64,000 nt of DNA from Loxodes magnus (Eukaryota > Ciliophora > Karyorelictea > Loxodida > Loxodidae): contig CAMPDV010000021.1 of the NCBI GenBank assembly GCA_946699065.1, positions 806,001 to 870,000 on the forward strand, read 5' to 3'. The notes under the pieces are model-generated. The model was not told the DNA's origin. It saw only the letters and a program-made list of their open reading frames with translations, and ran no database searches. Below, piece after piece: positions 38,251 through 49,962 of this stretch. The position numbers and the translations under genes were made by a program. Numbering within the stretch: the stretch's first letter is position 1; each line of letters opens with the position of its first letter.

Positions 38251-38529
38251 TACAATAATTCTTTATAATCTTTAAGGTAAAGTATCTAACATTTTCCAGT
38301 GCTTCAGACTATTTTCATGGTAATAGAAACATATTTCAAAGTTCTATCCGAGCAATTTCTCTTTAATGCTCGAATCATTTTAAAATAGCACAATATGTTC
38401 TGTTTCAATCTCTCATAATCACTAGATCTCCTAACCTTAAAAATGAACCTTAATAAATAAACCTTTAAAGAATTTTTTTGATAAGAGTATTAAATATAAG
38501 AGAGTGACTGTATTAGTGTCAATAAATTC

Positions 38530-41500
38530 ATGAAATATCTAGTTAAAGCATTTGCTTCATTAAATTAGAATGAAATATTCTACTAGACTAACTTAGATAC
38601 TAACTAGCAGAATTAGGATTCTCTTTCTTGAATAAACTACTCCTTTGCTGAAGAAAATGGCTCTTTTGATCCTTAAAAAGAGCAAAAATAAGAAGCAGAG
38701 AACTAAGAAATATAGATTAAGAAGAAAGGTATCAATAATGGTTAATAGGATTTATTGCAAAATGAACTGAAGAAACACGGAGATTAAAATTAGAAGAGCT
38801 GCTCAAATATTCTTCTTGAAAAACTGTAAAATGAGGACTTTTCTTGTTTTTAAGAATAGTATTTGAGTAGAAAAAATGAGCATAATAAGTAAAAAGTAGA
38901 AGCTAGTTATAATAAGAATAGATAATAGGAAAATAGCCAATAATAGCAAAATTTATCTGAAGAAGTAAAAAATTAAAGTGGAAATGATTAAACTAGCAAT
39001 AAGGATTCTAAAAGTTTTAGATCGAAATAAAAAAAGAAACCTAATTCCTCAAGGAGTTAAGTTCCAAGGTTGAATTATTTATAAAGGAAATTTAAATAGT
39101 TAGAAGCTTTATAATTTCAAAATAAAATACTAAGAAGAAACTTATCAAGCTCTGGAAAAAAGGAAAAGCCAGCTGATTAATTTAGTGTTTATAAGGTATT
39201 GGAAAAGAAATTTAAAAAATATAAACTTGCTAATGATCTAAGTAAATATATAAGAAGTAAAGAATTCAAATAAGTTGCTGATTTTGTTAAGAAAATGCTG
39301 AATATGGAATTCCAGTACTCTCCTATTAAGCTAGATATGACTGAATAATAATTAGTATATAGAGAAGTTATATAGAAGGAGTGGTAATATAATGGATAAG
39401 CTTTTTACGATTTAGTATTTCAAGGAAAAGGGAATCAGAGGTTTAAAGACGGATTTGAATATGTGGGATGATTTTACTAAAACAAATACGATTAAGTAGG
39501 AAGAATTATCTATCCAAATAAAAATGTTTTCTAAGGAAAATTTTAGATGGGTAAGGCTTAAGGAATAGGGTTTTTTAAATAAGATGTAGAAAGGAAAATT
39601 TACCTAGGGATTTGAAAAAATAATAAAGTAGAAGGTTTCCTTATAGAGATTGATGAAGCAAATTAGGAGAATGCTTTGAGAAATATTAGTTAATTTACTC
39701 AACTTCAAGAAAAGCTTGAGATAATATTTCCGTGACAAAAACATTATGGAAATATTTTTCCAAATTAGAGATCCTAACGCTAATTAAAGTAAAGAGAGTT
39801 AAAATTTTAAGCAATGAAGGAAAAGGAATTAAAGAAAGAAGAAAATTAAGTTTAGCAAATCAATTAAAAAGAGAGAAATACTCTACAAAGTCCTGGACTG
39901 AAAGATTGTTTTGAAAACTCTTAAAAGATAGACAGTCAAGATTAAGAGAAGACGAAATTCTAAACACAGGATATTAAATTAACTAACGAAAAAGAAAGAC
40001 AGAAAGAACTAACATTTCGCAAAAAAAATAAAAAAAAATAAAAAAGAATCAGAATTCCTAATTCAGTTGAAAGTAAAAGAGTGAAAAAAGAAGAACATTT
40101 AAATGAATATCCCGTTTATAAATAAATAGAAAGAAATTTGGAAACATAGGAACAAGATTTCTAGATCATTAAACTTAAAGCAAGCAATTAAAGATAATTA
40201 AATACCCAATCCCATAAGCTACTAGCAAAAACTACTCCTAAATAAATTCAATCGAGATATCAAGATTAGTTTTCCAATGATCGGGAATAATTTGTAGAAT
40301 AACAGTAAAATATCTCCCAAACGTATAGCACAAGCAAAGAGTATTAAAGATTTAAAGAAAAGATATTGAATTTTGTAAAATAAAGGATACAGCAGTTAGA
40401 ATAATCTCTAATATATAGTAAAATTAAGGTAATATCAAATGAAGAAATGTATCTAGTAGCATTTCAGTCATAAAATGAAATGGTTATTTAAGCTTGAAAC
40501 CTCTCTAATTTTAAACCTACAGAAGCAAATATTAATGCTTTATAAATCCACCCTGAAGTATTAAGTATTTAAGTACCTTCACATATTTTCAAAAACGTAA
40601 ACAGGTAGTAATAAAAAAGCATCTTTAAGAAAATAATTTTTCCCAATTTATATGTACTTTAGAAAGAAAACTAAAAAGCTCTTTGCCAAGGATTTACCTT
40701 CTAATAATTACAAGAAAGTATAAGCTATTTTATATAAAGTATAAGTTAAGAAGAGAATCAGCAAAATACTTAAACTGTTCATCCACAATTTATTTAAATG
40801 AAACAAAATACAATTTAAGCTTAGCAACCTATACCAAATCAAAAGAAAATTGACTCAGGTAGTCAATCTAAATAGATTTAGTAATAAGCTAAAACGTAAT
40901 ATTTAGCCTAGTAGCCTCTAAGTAATCAAGCTTTAGAAACTGACAAAAGAGAAATTCATAGTTTACAGTCCTATGGAAAAAATGCATAGAATATTAAAGA
41001 TTAGTAATTGATAGGTGAATTTCAAAACCAATAGTAGAATCAAAACAACTCTATAATTCATAAATCAAACTAGAAGCAATTAAGCTATGATAAAATTGAT
41101 TAAAAATCATAAAATTAGATTGCTAGTAACCAAAGTTAAGAATTTAGAGTAAATGTCACATAAGCAAATGCACAAATTTTAAACATAACTGAGGATATAT
41201 CTAATAGCACTGGCTAAATAAATCAATCTAAACCCAATTAAATGTAGAATTGATTTCAAAAATAAGAAAATAAAGATAAACTAATACATGAACAGAAAGA
41301 TTTGATATAAAATAAGGAGTAAGCAAATACATAAAATTAAAGTTTAACTGAAGATAATAGCACTGGTTAAATAAATCAATCAAAACCCAATTAAATGTAG
41401 AATTGATTTCAAAAATAAGAAAATAAAGATAAACTAATAATAGAACAGAAAGATTTGATATAAAATAAGGAATAAACAAATACATAAATTTAAAACATAA

Positions 41501-42657
41501 CTGAGGATATATCTGATAGCACTGGCTAAATAAATCAATCAAAACCCAATTAAATGTAGAATTGATTTCAAAAATAAGAAAATAAAGATAAACTAATACA
41601 TGAACAGAAAGATTTTATATAAAATAAGGAGTAAGAAAAAGCTTAAATTTAAAATATAAATGAGGATATAACTAGTAGCACTGTCTAAATAAATCAAGAT
41701 TAAACTTATTCAATGCAGAAATAGTTTCAAAATTTAGAAAATGAAGAAGAGCCTTATTTATACCAGATAGATTTGCAAATAAATAAGGAGTAAGCAAATA
41801 CATAAATTTACAACATAACTGAGGATATAAATAGTAATGCTGACTTAATAAATTAAGATTAAACTAATTAAATGTAGAAATAATTTCAAAATTTAGAGAA
41901 TAACGAAGAGCCAATATAAGAATCGATAGATATGCAAATAAGCATTTAGCAAATAAATATTAATAATCAATAAGAAGATTACTAAGAGATAGAATCTCAA
42001 TTTCCGGTACTGAGCTTTTTGCTGGAATTCTCTTCTGATATTAATCTTCCAAACCTAACATTTTATCCTTCAGCCAAAACCTTATAGATGTTCCTATAGT
42101 AATACAAGTAGCTAATAATATTCTAATAAGAGTAAGATATTGCAAATAAACCATGCTAAATATATATATTTTAGTTTAACTCTAACGCATGCTTCCTCAT
42201 TAAATGCACAGAAAATGAAATAGAGTTTGTATTAAATTTACCAATTTCCTATATCTAAGGATAAGTAAAAACTAACATTTTTAATATTTTAAGTTGCTTA
42301 GATTTCCAACAAGATGAAAAAAATTCTGTGCTAATACTCAACTCCAATAAGCTTGTATAGCTCAAATAATAGCAAAACTAGGTTCAGGAAATTTACTCCA
42401 AAACACTGTATATTAAAGAACTAACTTTAGAAGCTAAAATCATTAAAATTAAAAATTAATCAAGTGAGCTTATTAAAATTGTTGGAAATACTTAAGGATA
42501 AGCTTGTGAATATTTACTTTCAGAATAGCAAATTTAAAAATTTAATCTAGACAACGAAAAAATGAATGAACAAGAAAAAGGGGAAAAATGTGAGCTGGTA
42601 TTAAACAATTTAGAAATAGAAAAAAATGAAGGCTCGTTTATAATGAAATTGAGATGA
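38530..42657 (+). CDS. Large MORN-repeat protein with C-terminal repeats
   Basis: About 1375 aa in one open frame, ATG 38530 to TGA 42655-42657. Residues about 305-375 contain MORN-type repeats (YVGWFYQNKYDQVGRIIYP and YLGIWKNNKVEGF), usually linked to membrane or cytoskeletal attachment. Before them lies a Gln/Glu/Lys-rich low-complexity region. An in-frame TGA at 39733-39735 could be taken as a stop, but the same frame stays open for another 2.9 kb with protein-like composition, so I read it as Trp. Residues about 880-1145 hold five tandem units of about 52 aa with the core TGQINQSKPNQMQNWFQ. The final about 200 aa look globular (SSDINLPNLTFYPSAKTL). A true stop at 39735 would give a 401-aa MORN protein plus a second gene. 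Confidence 0.7.
41170..41960 (+). repeat. Five tandem coding repeats of about 155-160 bp
   Basis: Units begin near 41178, 41335, 41484, 41645 and 41810 (acataactgaggatat or variants). The first three are close to identical and the last two more diverged. Each encodes about 52 residues with TGA read as Trp in the first three (QNWFQ). The repeat is in frame, so copy number can change without breaking the protein. Confidence 0.8.
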
Positions 42658-42969
42658 AGCTCTTTATTTTAAGAATTATGAATTTTTAGCTTATATAATA
42701 CTATCTAATATATGTTTAGCTAATGAAACTCTTTAAGTCTAATTTTTTATATCAATTCAATTTTTAGTTTAATAGTTAATTTAATCCTGATATTTTATAC
42801 TCTCATTTCTTAATCACATTTTGAAAGAAATTAGGTAAGTATTACTTGATTTAAATGTATATATTTAAGTAGATAAGTGCAAGATTATTAAGTACTACAT
42901 ATACCATCAAGGCTTATTTTAAATGGATAAGGAAAACTTAAACAGTATCATTTAATTTAAAAGCTATCT

Positions 42970-43915
42970 TCAATAGCAACATTAAAATGTAACCTTCTGT
43001 TGAAGCATTATATATATAATTAAATGTTTAAAGAATGACACACTTCTCTTTGTTTTGATGATTACAACATGTCTGCCACAATCTGCATCCTTATTCGCTA
43101 TAATTTTTTTAATCTTTGTACATAGACTTGGATAACTATATTTCATATGCTCTTATTTGCAATGAATTAAGGCCCATATCGGCAAAAAACTCTTGTTTTT
43201 TGCTTTCTACTTCTTTCTATCCCCGCATACTTAGAAAATCTTCATTAACTAAGTCATATTCTTCTCATCTCTTCTAGATTTCTATAGTTGTTTAAATGTC
43301 TTATTATCCTTAGGAACTGAAAGCATCAGCAACTGAAATATCTGGACTTTATACTTCTGATTTGTGAAAGGGTTTAAAAATATTAAAAGTATCTCTATGA
43401 GAGTTCATTGCAAATGAATTTGTACTTTTTCTAAATGCTTAAGGTGTATGGTCAATAGTCAGATTTTTATCATTATTTTAAATATTAACGAAGCCTGATT
43501 CAGACTCTTCCATTTCTTTCCTATACTCAATACTTGAAATTGACGAGCTCAATGATAGTGAATTTCGACCTTCTTAAGACTCATTAATATCTTAAGTTAA
43601 ATTTTACTCATAAGCAACTATTTATTTTATCAAAGTACTTTCAAATCAAAAGTCTTTAAACTCCTTTCAATTTAGTCTATCATTCTCGCTCTTCTCTTAA
43701 TAACTTCCAGATTCTTTTATCTTAAGCTTTAATAAATTGATAGTTTCCCTACATATCATCTTTTTATCATAGTTAGTCAACTAAGTATTAGGAATCAGAT
43801 CAATATCAAGCAATTCAGCAGCGAAAATTAGAGAATTTTGATCGAAGATCCCATTTTAGGAATATTTTTGGAAAACGTGCAGCAAAAGTTTATCATTAAC
43901 CTGCTTTTAAGACAT
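42970..43915 (-). CDS. Unknown protein, one mini-intron
   Basis: About 308 aa. ATG at 43915-43913. The first exon is Ser/Glu-rich (SLSLSSSISSIEYRKEMEE) and contains two TGA-Trp codons. A 19-nt GT...AG segment at 43192-43210 moves the frame to a better one with NKDADCGRHVVIIKTKRSV, ending at TGA 42972-42970; the spliced length is 309 codons. Without splicing the first frame runs to 42803 with poor composition. It starts back to back with the FYVE gene, 29 bp away. No family recognised. Confidence 0.5.
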
Positions 43916-43944
43916 TTTAATAAAGTAATTTAAAGTTTATTCCT
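43916..43944. promoter_or_regulatory. 29-bp bidirectional promoter interval
   Basis: Only 29 bp (AT-rich, containing aataaagtaatttaaag) lie between the ATG of the minus-strand gene and the ATG of the FYVE gene. Both 5' UTRs and any promoter must fit here or overlap the coding regions. No TATA consensus can be claimed. Confidence 0.5.
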
Positions 43945-45309
43945 ATGACTACAGAAATCACTTCCCATTATACTCAAATGAGCTTTCTCTCCTAATATTC
44001 CCTTAGCTAGTGCTCTTTATGCTTGACTAAATTTGGAATTTTTCATAGAAAGCACGATTGTAATTAATGCTTGAGACCTATATGTAAGAAATGCTCTGTT
44101 AAAAGACCTAGTATGAAAGGTCCATAACGAATATGCGTTATGTGCAAACATTAGATAGTATTAGGTAAAATACCTTTAAGCCTAAAACAATCACTTAATG
44201 AAGTGAGCTAGAAAATTTAAAGAATGTAAGAGGAATTCAAGAAATTAGAAGCTTCTAATAGCATTCTAAATTAGGAAGCTTAAGAACTTAAAATGAATGT
44301 TAAGAAAAAGAAAATGGAAATACTAGCAATGTAGTAATTCAATCCTGTGGAAGAAGGGAAAAAACTTAATGCTCAAAACGAATAAATCGTATAGAAGTTA
44401 TAGTAAGTCAAAAGAAAAATGGCAGTAGCTAAGAAGAATATTGACTTGATGCTTCTTGAAAACAAGTTTTTAGCTTAATCTAACAAAGAGATCAAAAAGG
44501 AAATATAAAGTATGACTACTTAAATGAAAGTGGAAATTAATGTAGCAAATGAAATTAAGACATAAATCTAATATATAAGGCAAAATTTACCTGAACGACT
44601 AAGCTCAATTTGCTCTAATGAAGATTAAAATAAGCCAAACTAATAAGCTATTGTAGGGGATTTTGTAATAGTTGAGAGCAAATTAAATGATTTCGACGAT
44701 AGATCGACAGCGAATATATCTGATTTAACAGTTCAAGATTAAAAAAAAATAATAAAATCTATAAGAAATGAAACTTGTTACAACGAGAGATGTCTAGTGT
44801 TTTAATTTTAGATTACATTTCTTTAATCTTCCAATTTTTAGCATTAAGTAAGCTCTTAATCTAATAAAACTTATCAATCATTTAATCTTCCTCAATCTAG
44901 ATAAACCTATGCTAGTTAAAGTGTTATTAACTAGCCAAATACTTTGAAAATATTTATCATTTAGAAGTTTGCTAATTTCAACTTTTAGCTTTTCACTCTT
45001 ATGGATAAAAAATAGCAGCATAATAACTAGATTTAAAGTATTAACTTTAAATAAGATAATTAAAGGAATTATATGTTTAAGCTTTAGTCTAATTTGCTAG
45101 TTCTATAATAGAACTAATCTAAAATTTTTATATTACAATACTTTGCTTAAATTCATTATAATTTTCAAGTTCAATTATATTATTTCCTTTGTATGCTTTC
45201 CAAGTTTTTGAATAATTAACCTCAGCATAAACAGTATATTAAGCATTCAAATTAGTAAATAAGTTTCCCATACTATAGCTATACAAGTCTAGTAATTGTA
45301 TTTAAGTGA
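43945..45309 (+). CDS. FYVE-type zinc finger, coiled-coil protein
   Basis: Probable phosphatidylinositol-3-phosphate-binding adaptor of endosomes. Eight cysteines at residues 23, 26, 39, 42, 47, 50, 64 and 67 have FYVE spacing, with the basic motif FHRKHDC before the third and RICVMC at the end. The canonical RHHC is here RKHDC, so lipid affinity could differ. Residues about 80-215 are a Lys/Glu/Gln coiled coil. The region after residue about 290 (44.8 kb) is Gln- and Ile-rich, and the real stop is uncertain: the open frame reaches TGA 45307-45309, but a 20-nt GT...AG segment near 44916 would lead into another long frame. An upstream ATG (43945) was chosen over Met 12. Confidence 0.65.
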
Positions 45310-46379
45310 TGATAAAAGGTAAAGTAAGGTATGATAAATAGACTTAATCCTTATATATTGCTTGCTATAGTTATTTATATTATAATCCTCAAAATATATT
45401 ACATCTATGCTTATTTTCCCTAGCTTACTTCTATATAGTTAAATACTAGTTAATATAGACTAGAAGCTAGTAAATAGTCTACTTTCAAATTATTTAGAAA
45501 GTAGTAGCATAATTAAGCATATTATAAAGGCAGGCTGATTGTATAATAAAGACTAAATATATGGTAAGATTAGGTAAGTGCTGGTTCTCACTTAACTCTC
45601 CTCTAAGTAAATATTAATTTACACTTATCTAAAACTATACTGAGACTCTAGCAGCAATATATAGCATATAGTAGTTAATATGTAATAATGCATAGAAATA
45701 GGATCAATTTAAAGATAAAAAAGCTATTTAAGTAAGTTTAAATAATAGAACTAGTATCTACTTCATTTCTTTAAGGACTATAAATAGTAAAGAGCTTACA
45801 ATTTATATACAGTTTGGAACTGCTTTAGTTCTATTTTAATAACTTACCAAGCTTTTATATTAATAGAAAGATAGTTAAGAGAACTTATTTGAACAGAGTC
45901 GTTAACAAGGGAGTGATTAATATAAGTTTACTCAAGCATAAAAAAGAATTCTGTGATAATTTAGCTTTTAGTCTTTAATATTCCTACATGGAGTTCTTTA
46001 ACTATGAATGCTAGAATTCCTATAGAAATAAACTATAAAAATCTCTATAAAAATCCTTAAAATAAAAGAAAACAACCAGCAAAATTGTCAATTCTAAAAC
46101 CCTATTAAGAAATTAACTAAACAAAGCAATTTCTTTTCATTCAGATCCAATAAACTAAAAGTAAATCCTACAATTCTCTCTAAGCTTCTTATAAGAAATA
46201 ACTTAAAGCAATAACCTATCAAGTAGTATAAGTAGAAAATGACAGAAGACATTCATAAATTATGAAATAACTTAAATTTTATAAAATAAATTTGGAATGA
46301 AAACTAAATATAAAGAAAATATAAGGTAATAATAAATTTAAATTCATATAACTATACTTATCAATTTATTTTATAATTA
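45310..46379. other. Spacer of uncertain coding status
   Basis: About 1.07 kb, AT-rich. One plus-strand frame stays free of TGA to about 45955 and could be a further exon of the FYVE gene if the 20-nt intron near 44916 is real. Otherwise nothing recognised. Confidence 0.4.
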
Positions 46380-48550
46380 ATGAACGACAAAACTTTAAAG
46401 AAAAGAGTTAAAAAAGTAGGCAAATACTTGCTACTAAACTTATTAGGATAAGGCTCTTAAGGGAAAGTTTGACTTGCAACTTCAGTGGATAATTAGAGGT
46501 AAGATTAAAGATGAGCAATAAAAGAAATAAAAAAGGGAAATAATTAGCAATCTATGAGTAAGCCTGAATAAAAAATATAATTGGTTAATATGATTAAAAA
46601 CACTTAAAGCACTTATCATAATAATCTTTTAATATACTAAGAAATCTTTTAGTCTCAAAATAATAATTACATAGTAATGGAATATGCAAAGGGGGGTAAT
46701 CTAAGAGAAGTACTTAGAAGAAATGGGAGGTTATAAGAGTTTGAACTGAAGTAACTAATACAATAGTTTGCATAAGGATATTAAGCACTTTGAAAGAAGA
46801 ATATAACTCATTGTAATTTAAAGCCAGAAAATATCCTATTCTAATTTCAGTAAAGTCATAAAACTATAAAGATAGCAGATTATATTTATTAGTTAGCTTA
46901 AATCTAGTAGAATTCCTATTTAAATGAAGGAAATAAATAGTATTTGCCATTTGAAGTACATATAGGGGATTAATTCGATAGTAAAGTGGATATGTGAAGC
47001 TTAGGAATCATTATTTATGAAGCATTCAGTGGCAAAACGCCTTACCATGGGAAATCAGGGTAAAGTTTAGTGTATGATTTGCAAAAACCACCAGATATTA
47101 GTAATCTAGATTGTTCAAAGTAGCTGAAAAATCTACTTTGAAGACTTCTTCAGCCAAGAGAATCTCGAGCTAATTTTAACGAATTTTACAACCATTAATG
47201 ATTAAAAGAATAAATTTCGCAAGAACCTTCCATCTATGAAAATTCAGTAGCATATTTTAGTGACTTCAGCAATAAAGAATAGAGATAATAGCAAAATCTT
47301 GATTAAATGTCTCTAATTCAGCAAATAGAGAAAGATATCCAAGCTTTATAGAACATAGTATAGGCTAATATCTAAGCCTAGAATGATTTTGAGAGGATAT
47401 CCTAGTTCAAAATAATAAACTACTTGCTGGGAAAGATAAAACTAAAATATAAGCAGCAAGAAAACCTCTAAAGCATAAAGGATCTGTTCTAAAGTATTGA
47501 CTTACTAGTATAATAAAATAAGTAAAAGATATTATAAAGCACTAACTAATTAAAGGGATCATAAATTTTAAACTCTAGTTATACAAATTAAGACTCATAA
47601 TGACTTCTTCAACAGCTGGAACAAATAAACCTTGAATGTCTTAAAATAGATTAAGAAGATAAGAATGCAATTCTAAGGAAAATCCTCAAAATATAACAGA
47701 AAGTACAAAACTTTCATAATTCACAAGCAATTTTTAGGTAAAATAACTTATAGCAAAATTAAATAAACAATTTATTGAATTACTCTGATTTTAACACTAA
47801 CTTGAACTAATCCTAAATATTATCTTTTATTTAAAGCTAATAAAATTATAGTTATAATTACTAGAGTTAAGAAGATTAAAACAATAAGCAGCTTGATTTA
47901 GCTTAGTAGTACAGCTTGGCCTAAATTAAAAATAATGAGCAAAGCCTGAAATAAATTAAATAGGATAACAGAGACTGAGATATGTAAGAAACAAGCAAAT
48001 AATAAATCATTTTCAGTTTAAATTAAGTAAGCTTTTATTTCAGAGCCAGAACGATACCAAAATTTATTCAAATGATTCAAGTCCTAGATTTCCTATATCT
48101 GAATAAAATTAATAGTAAGAGCCATAATCTTTATAAGATGAACATTAGCTTACTAGTAAATAAGAAAGCTATTTGCAATAAGATTTTCAAACGATTTATT
48201 TACCAGGACATCTTTAGAATAAGTAGATTAATTAATTTAAACATAGTTAGACAGAGTAAAATAAATAAACTTGCTTTTCTTTTGAGCAGTTTATTAAAAA
48301 AAATAACCTATCTGGCTTATAAAATTTCCCAGCAACTGAATTAATTATTAGTAATTAGATTGAAAATAAGCAAGAAAGTCCTTAGAATCAGCTAGATTTC
48401 AGCTTAATATAATCTAGCATTCAATTTGAGAGTAGAAATAATTAATAGGAGATCTAATAAATAAATGCTATATAAACAGATTTTTTTTAAGGAAATGCAT
48501 TTAATCATATTATTAAATAAGAAGGTAGTGATCAGGAAATATGGGATTGA
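46380..48550 (+). CDS. Protein kinase-like protein, probable pseudokinase
   Basis: 717 aa, two exons: 46380-48026 and 48044-48550, split by a 17-nt intron (gtaagcttttatttcag). Both exon lengths are multiples of three. The kinase-like domain is at residues about 15-270: Gly loop LGQGSQGKVWLA, the VAIK-type Lys in WAIKEI, VMEYAKGGNLREVL, and DMWSLGIIIYEAFSGKTPY. The catalytic loop is HCNLKPEN instead of HRDLKPEN, so the catalytic Asp is Asn, and DFG is DYI. These changes predict little or no phosphotransfer, although ATP binding may remain. The C-terminal about 440 aa are Gln-rich coiled coil. It could be a scaffold or allosteric partner. Several Trp residues are TGA. Confidence 0.75.
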
Positions 48551-49155
48551 ACTTTGACTTTATTTATATTATTTTTAATAAGCATCAAAGTTTCTCGTAT
48601 TTGATCTAAAAGGAATTATATTAAAGAGCCTATATCTTAGAATCTTAACTTACATATGCAATAATTTCTAAGATAATTATAGTTTATAAGCCTATTAATT
48701 TATTAACTTAATGTCTGATTATTTTTTTGTTTGCTGCTTAAAGAAAAGGCATTTTCTTAAAATAGAAATGCTTGATATACTTCTAAAGTGCTTCTTAATT
48801 GTATTCTTTTGGAAATATGATAATATTTAAATGAACCAATTTATCAATTTAAATGAATGTAGTGCAGGGATACTGTGCTTTATAGTATTCACTTTACTGT
48901 TGAACTATTTTTCTTTAAAGATTTTGAATACTCGCTGTATATTAATTTAAACTTACCTAAATTACTAAAAAGAGATATTAGGTTAGATATAGTGATAATA
49001 AAGTAAACTCTTGTCTTCATAGTAAATGAGACCTGAAAAAGTACTACTGATATGTCAAGTTAATGGATATGTGCTATCTAGTAGTAAAGGTTAGTATTTA
49101 TAAGAAGAATTTTAGTTAAAATTGAGATAAATCTGACATTTTTCAGTACCTTAAA
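48551..49155. other. Spacer, nothing recognised
   Basis: About 0.6 kb upstream of the EF-Ts gene. AT-rich with no coding or RNA signal. It should contain the EF-Ts promoter. Confidence 0.5.
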
Positions 49156-49911
49156 ATGTAAAAAGCTTCTGCTCAATTAATAAAAAAGCTAAGAGATCTC
49201 ACAGGCTCCCCTATTGCCCAATGCAAGATCGCTCTAGAAAATCACAACTGCGATTTCGAAAAAGCTCAATAATGGTTATATTAAAAAGGTTTGACTGGCT
49301 AGCCCAAAAGAGCTAATAAAATAGCCAATGAAGGACTTATTGGTTGCCTTTTAGATCGCAGCTTAAAAAATGGAGTGTTGATTGAATCTGCCTGTGAGAC
49401 AGATTTTGTAGCAGCTACTGACTATTTTAAAGAAGTTACTTACAAAACTACTGAATTTTTCTTGCAAAACTGTAATAAGATAAACACTATTGAAGAACTT
49501 TTGAATTAAAAGGCTATCAAAAATGAGACAGTAGATGAAAGCTTTAAGTAGCTAGCTTCCAAAATGTAGGAAAAATGCTACTTAAAAAGAATCTATAAGG
49601 TACATGGAGACTTTTTGGGAAGCTATTTGCACAATGTTTTAACTCCAGGTCTAGGAAAACTAGGAGTAATTGTGCAGTTTAAGCATGAAACAAAATAAGA
49701 TATCTCCGTTTATTAGAAACTAGGTGAAGACATCGCTATGCAGATAGTTGCAAACAAGGCAAAGATTGAAGGAGAAGATAAAATCCAGAAGTTACTAAAG
49801 CAAGAGTTTTTGCTTAATGACGAAGGATTAAAAGTTTAGGATTACATAGACCAATATAAGCTCGGAGCTATTGAAATTCAAGATTTCAAGAAATTCTAGG
49901 TTGGAGAGTGA
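49156..49911 (+). CDS. TSFM: Elongation factor Ts, mitochondrial type
   Basis: 251 aa. Nucleotide-exchange factor that recycles EF-Tu in organellar translation. The N-terminal UBA-like helices read LIKKLRDLTGSPIAQCKIAL, followed by FEKAQQWLYQKGL. The diagnostic core SACETDFVAATDYF corresponds to the CETDFVAR signature of the family. The dimerisation/core part continues to QDYIDQYKLGAIEI. Length and order agree with EF-Ts. ATG 49156 is preceded by A-rich sequence; TGA 49909-49911. The N-terminus lacks a long presequence, so mitochondrial import would need a short cryptic signal. Only 51 bp separate it from the convergent coiled-coil gene. Confidence 0.93.
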
Positions 49912-49962
49912 TTTTCATAAATATTTAAAAATTAAATTAATAAAGGATATATAAAATGCATT

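Noticed and set aside
39735-39735. Treating the TGA at 39733-39735 as the MORN gene's stop
   Set aside because: The same frame remains open for 2.9 kb with coding composition and in-frame repeats, so Trp is more likely, though not proven.
41228-41542. 104-codon minus-strand frame with internal repeats
   Set aside because: The repeats belong to the plus-strand MORN gene; the minus frame is their shadow.
42803-42969. Extending the minus-strand gene at 43.9 kb to the TGA at 42803
   Set aside because: Composition falls to AT-rich hydrophobic sequence; a 19-nt intron into a better frame ending at 42970 explains the data.
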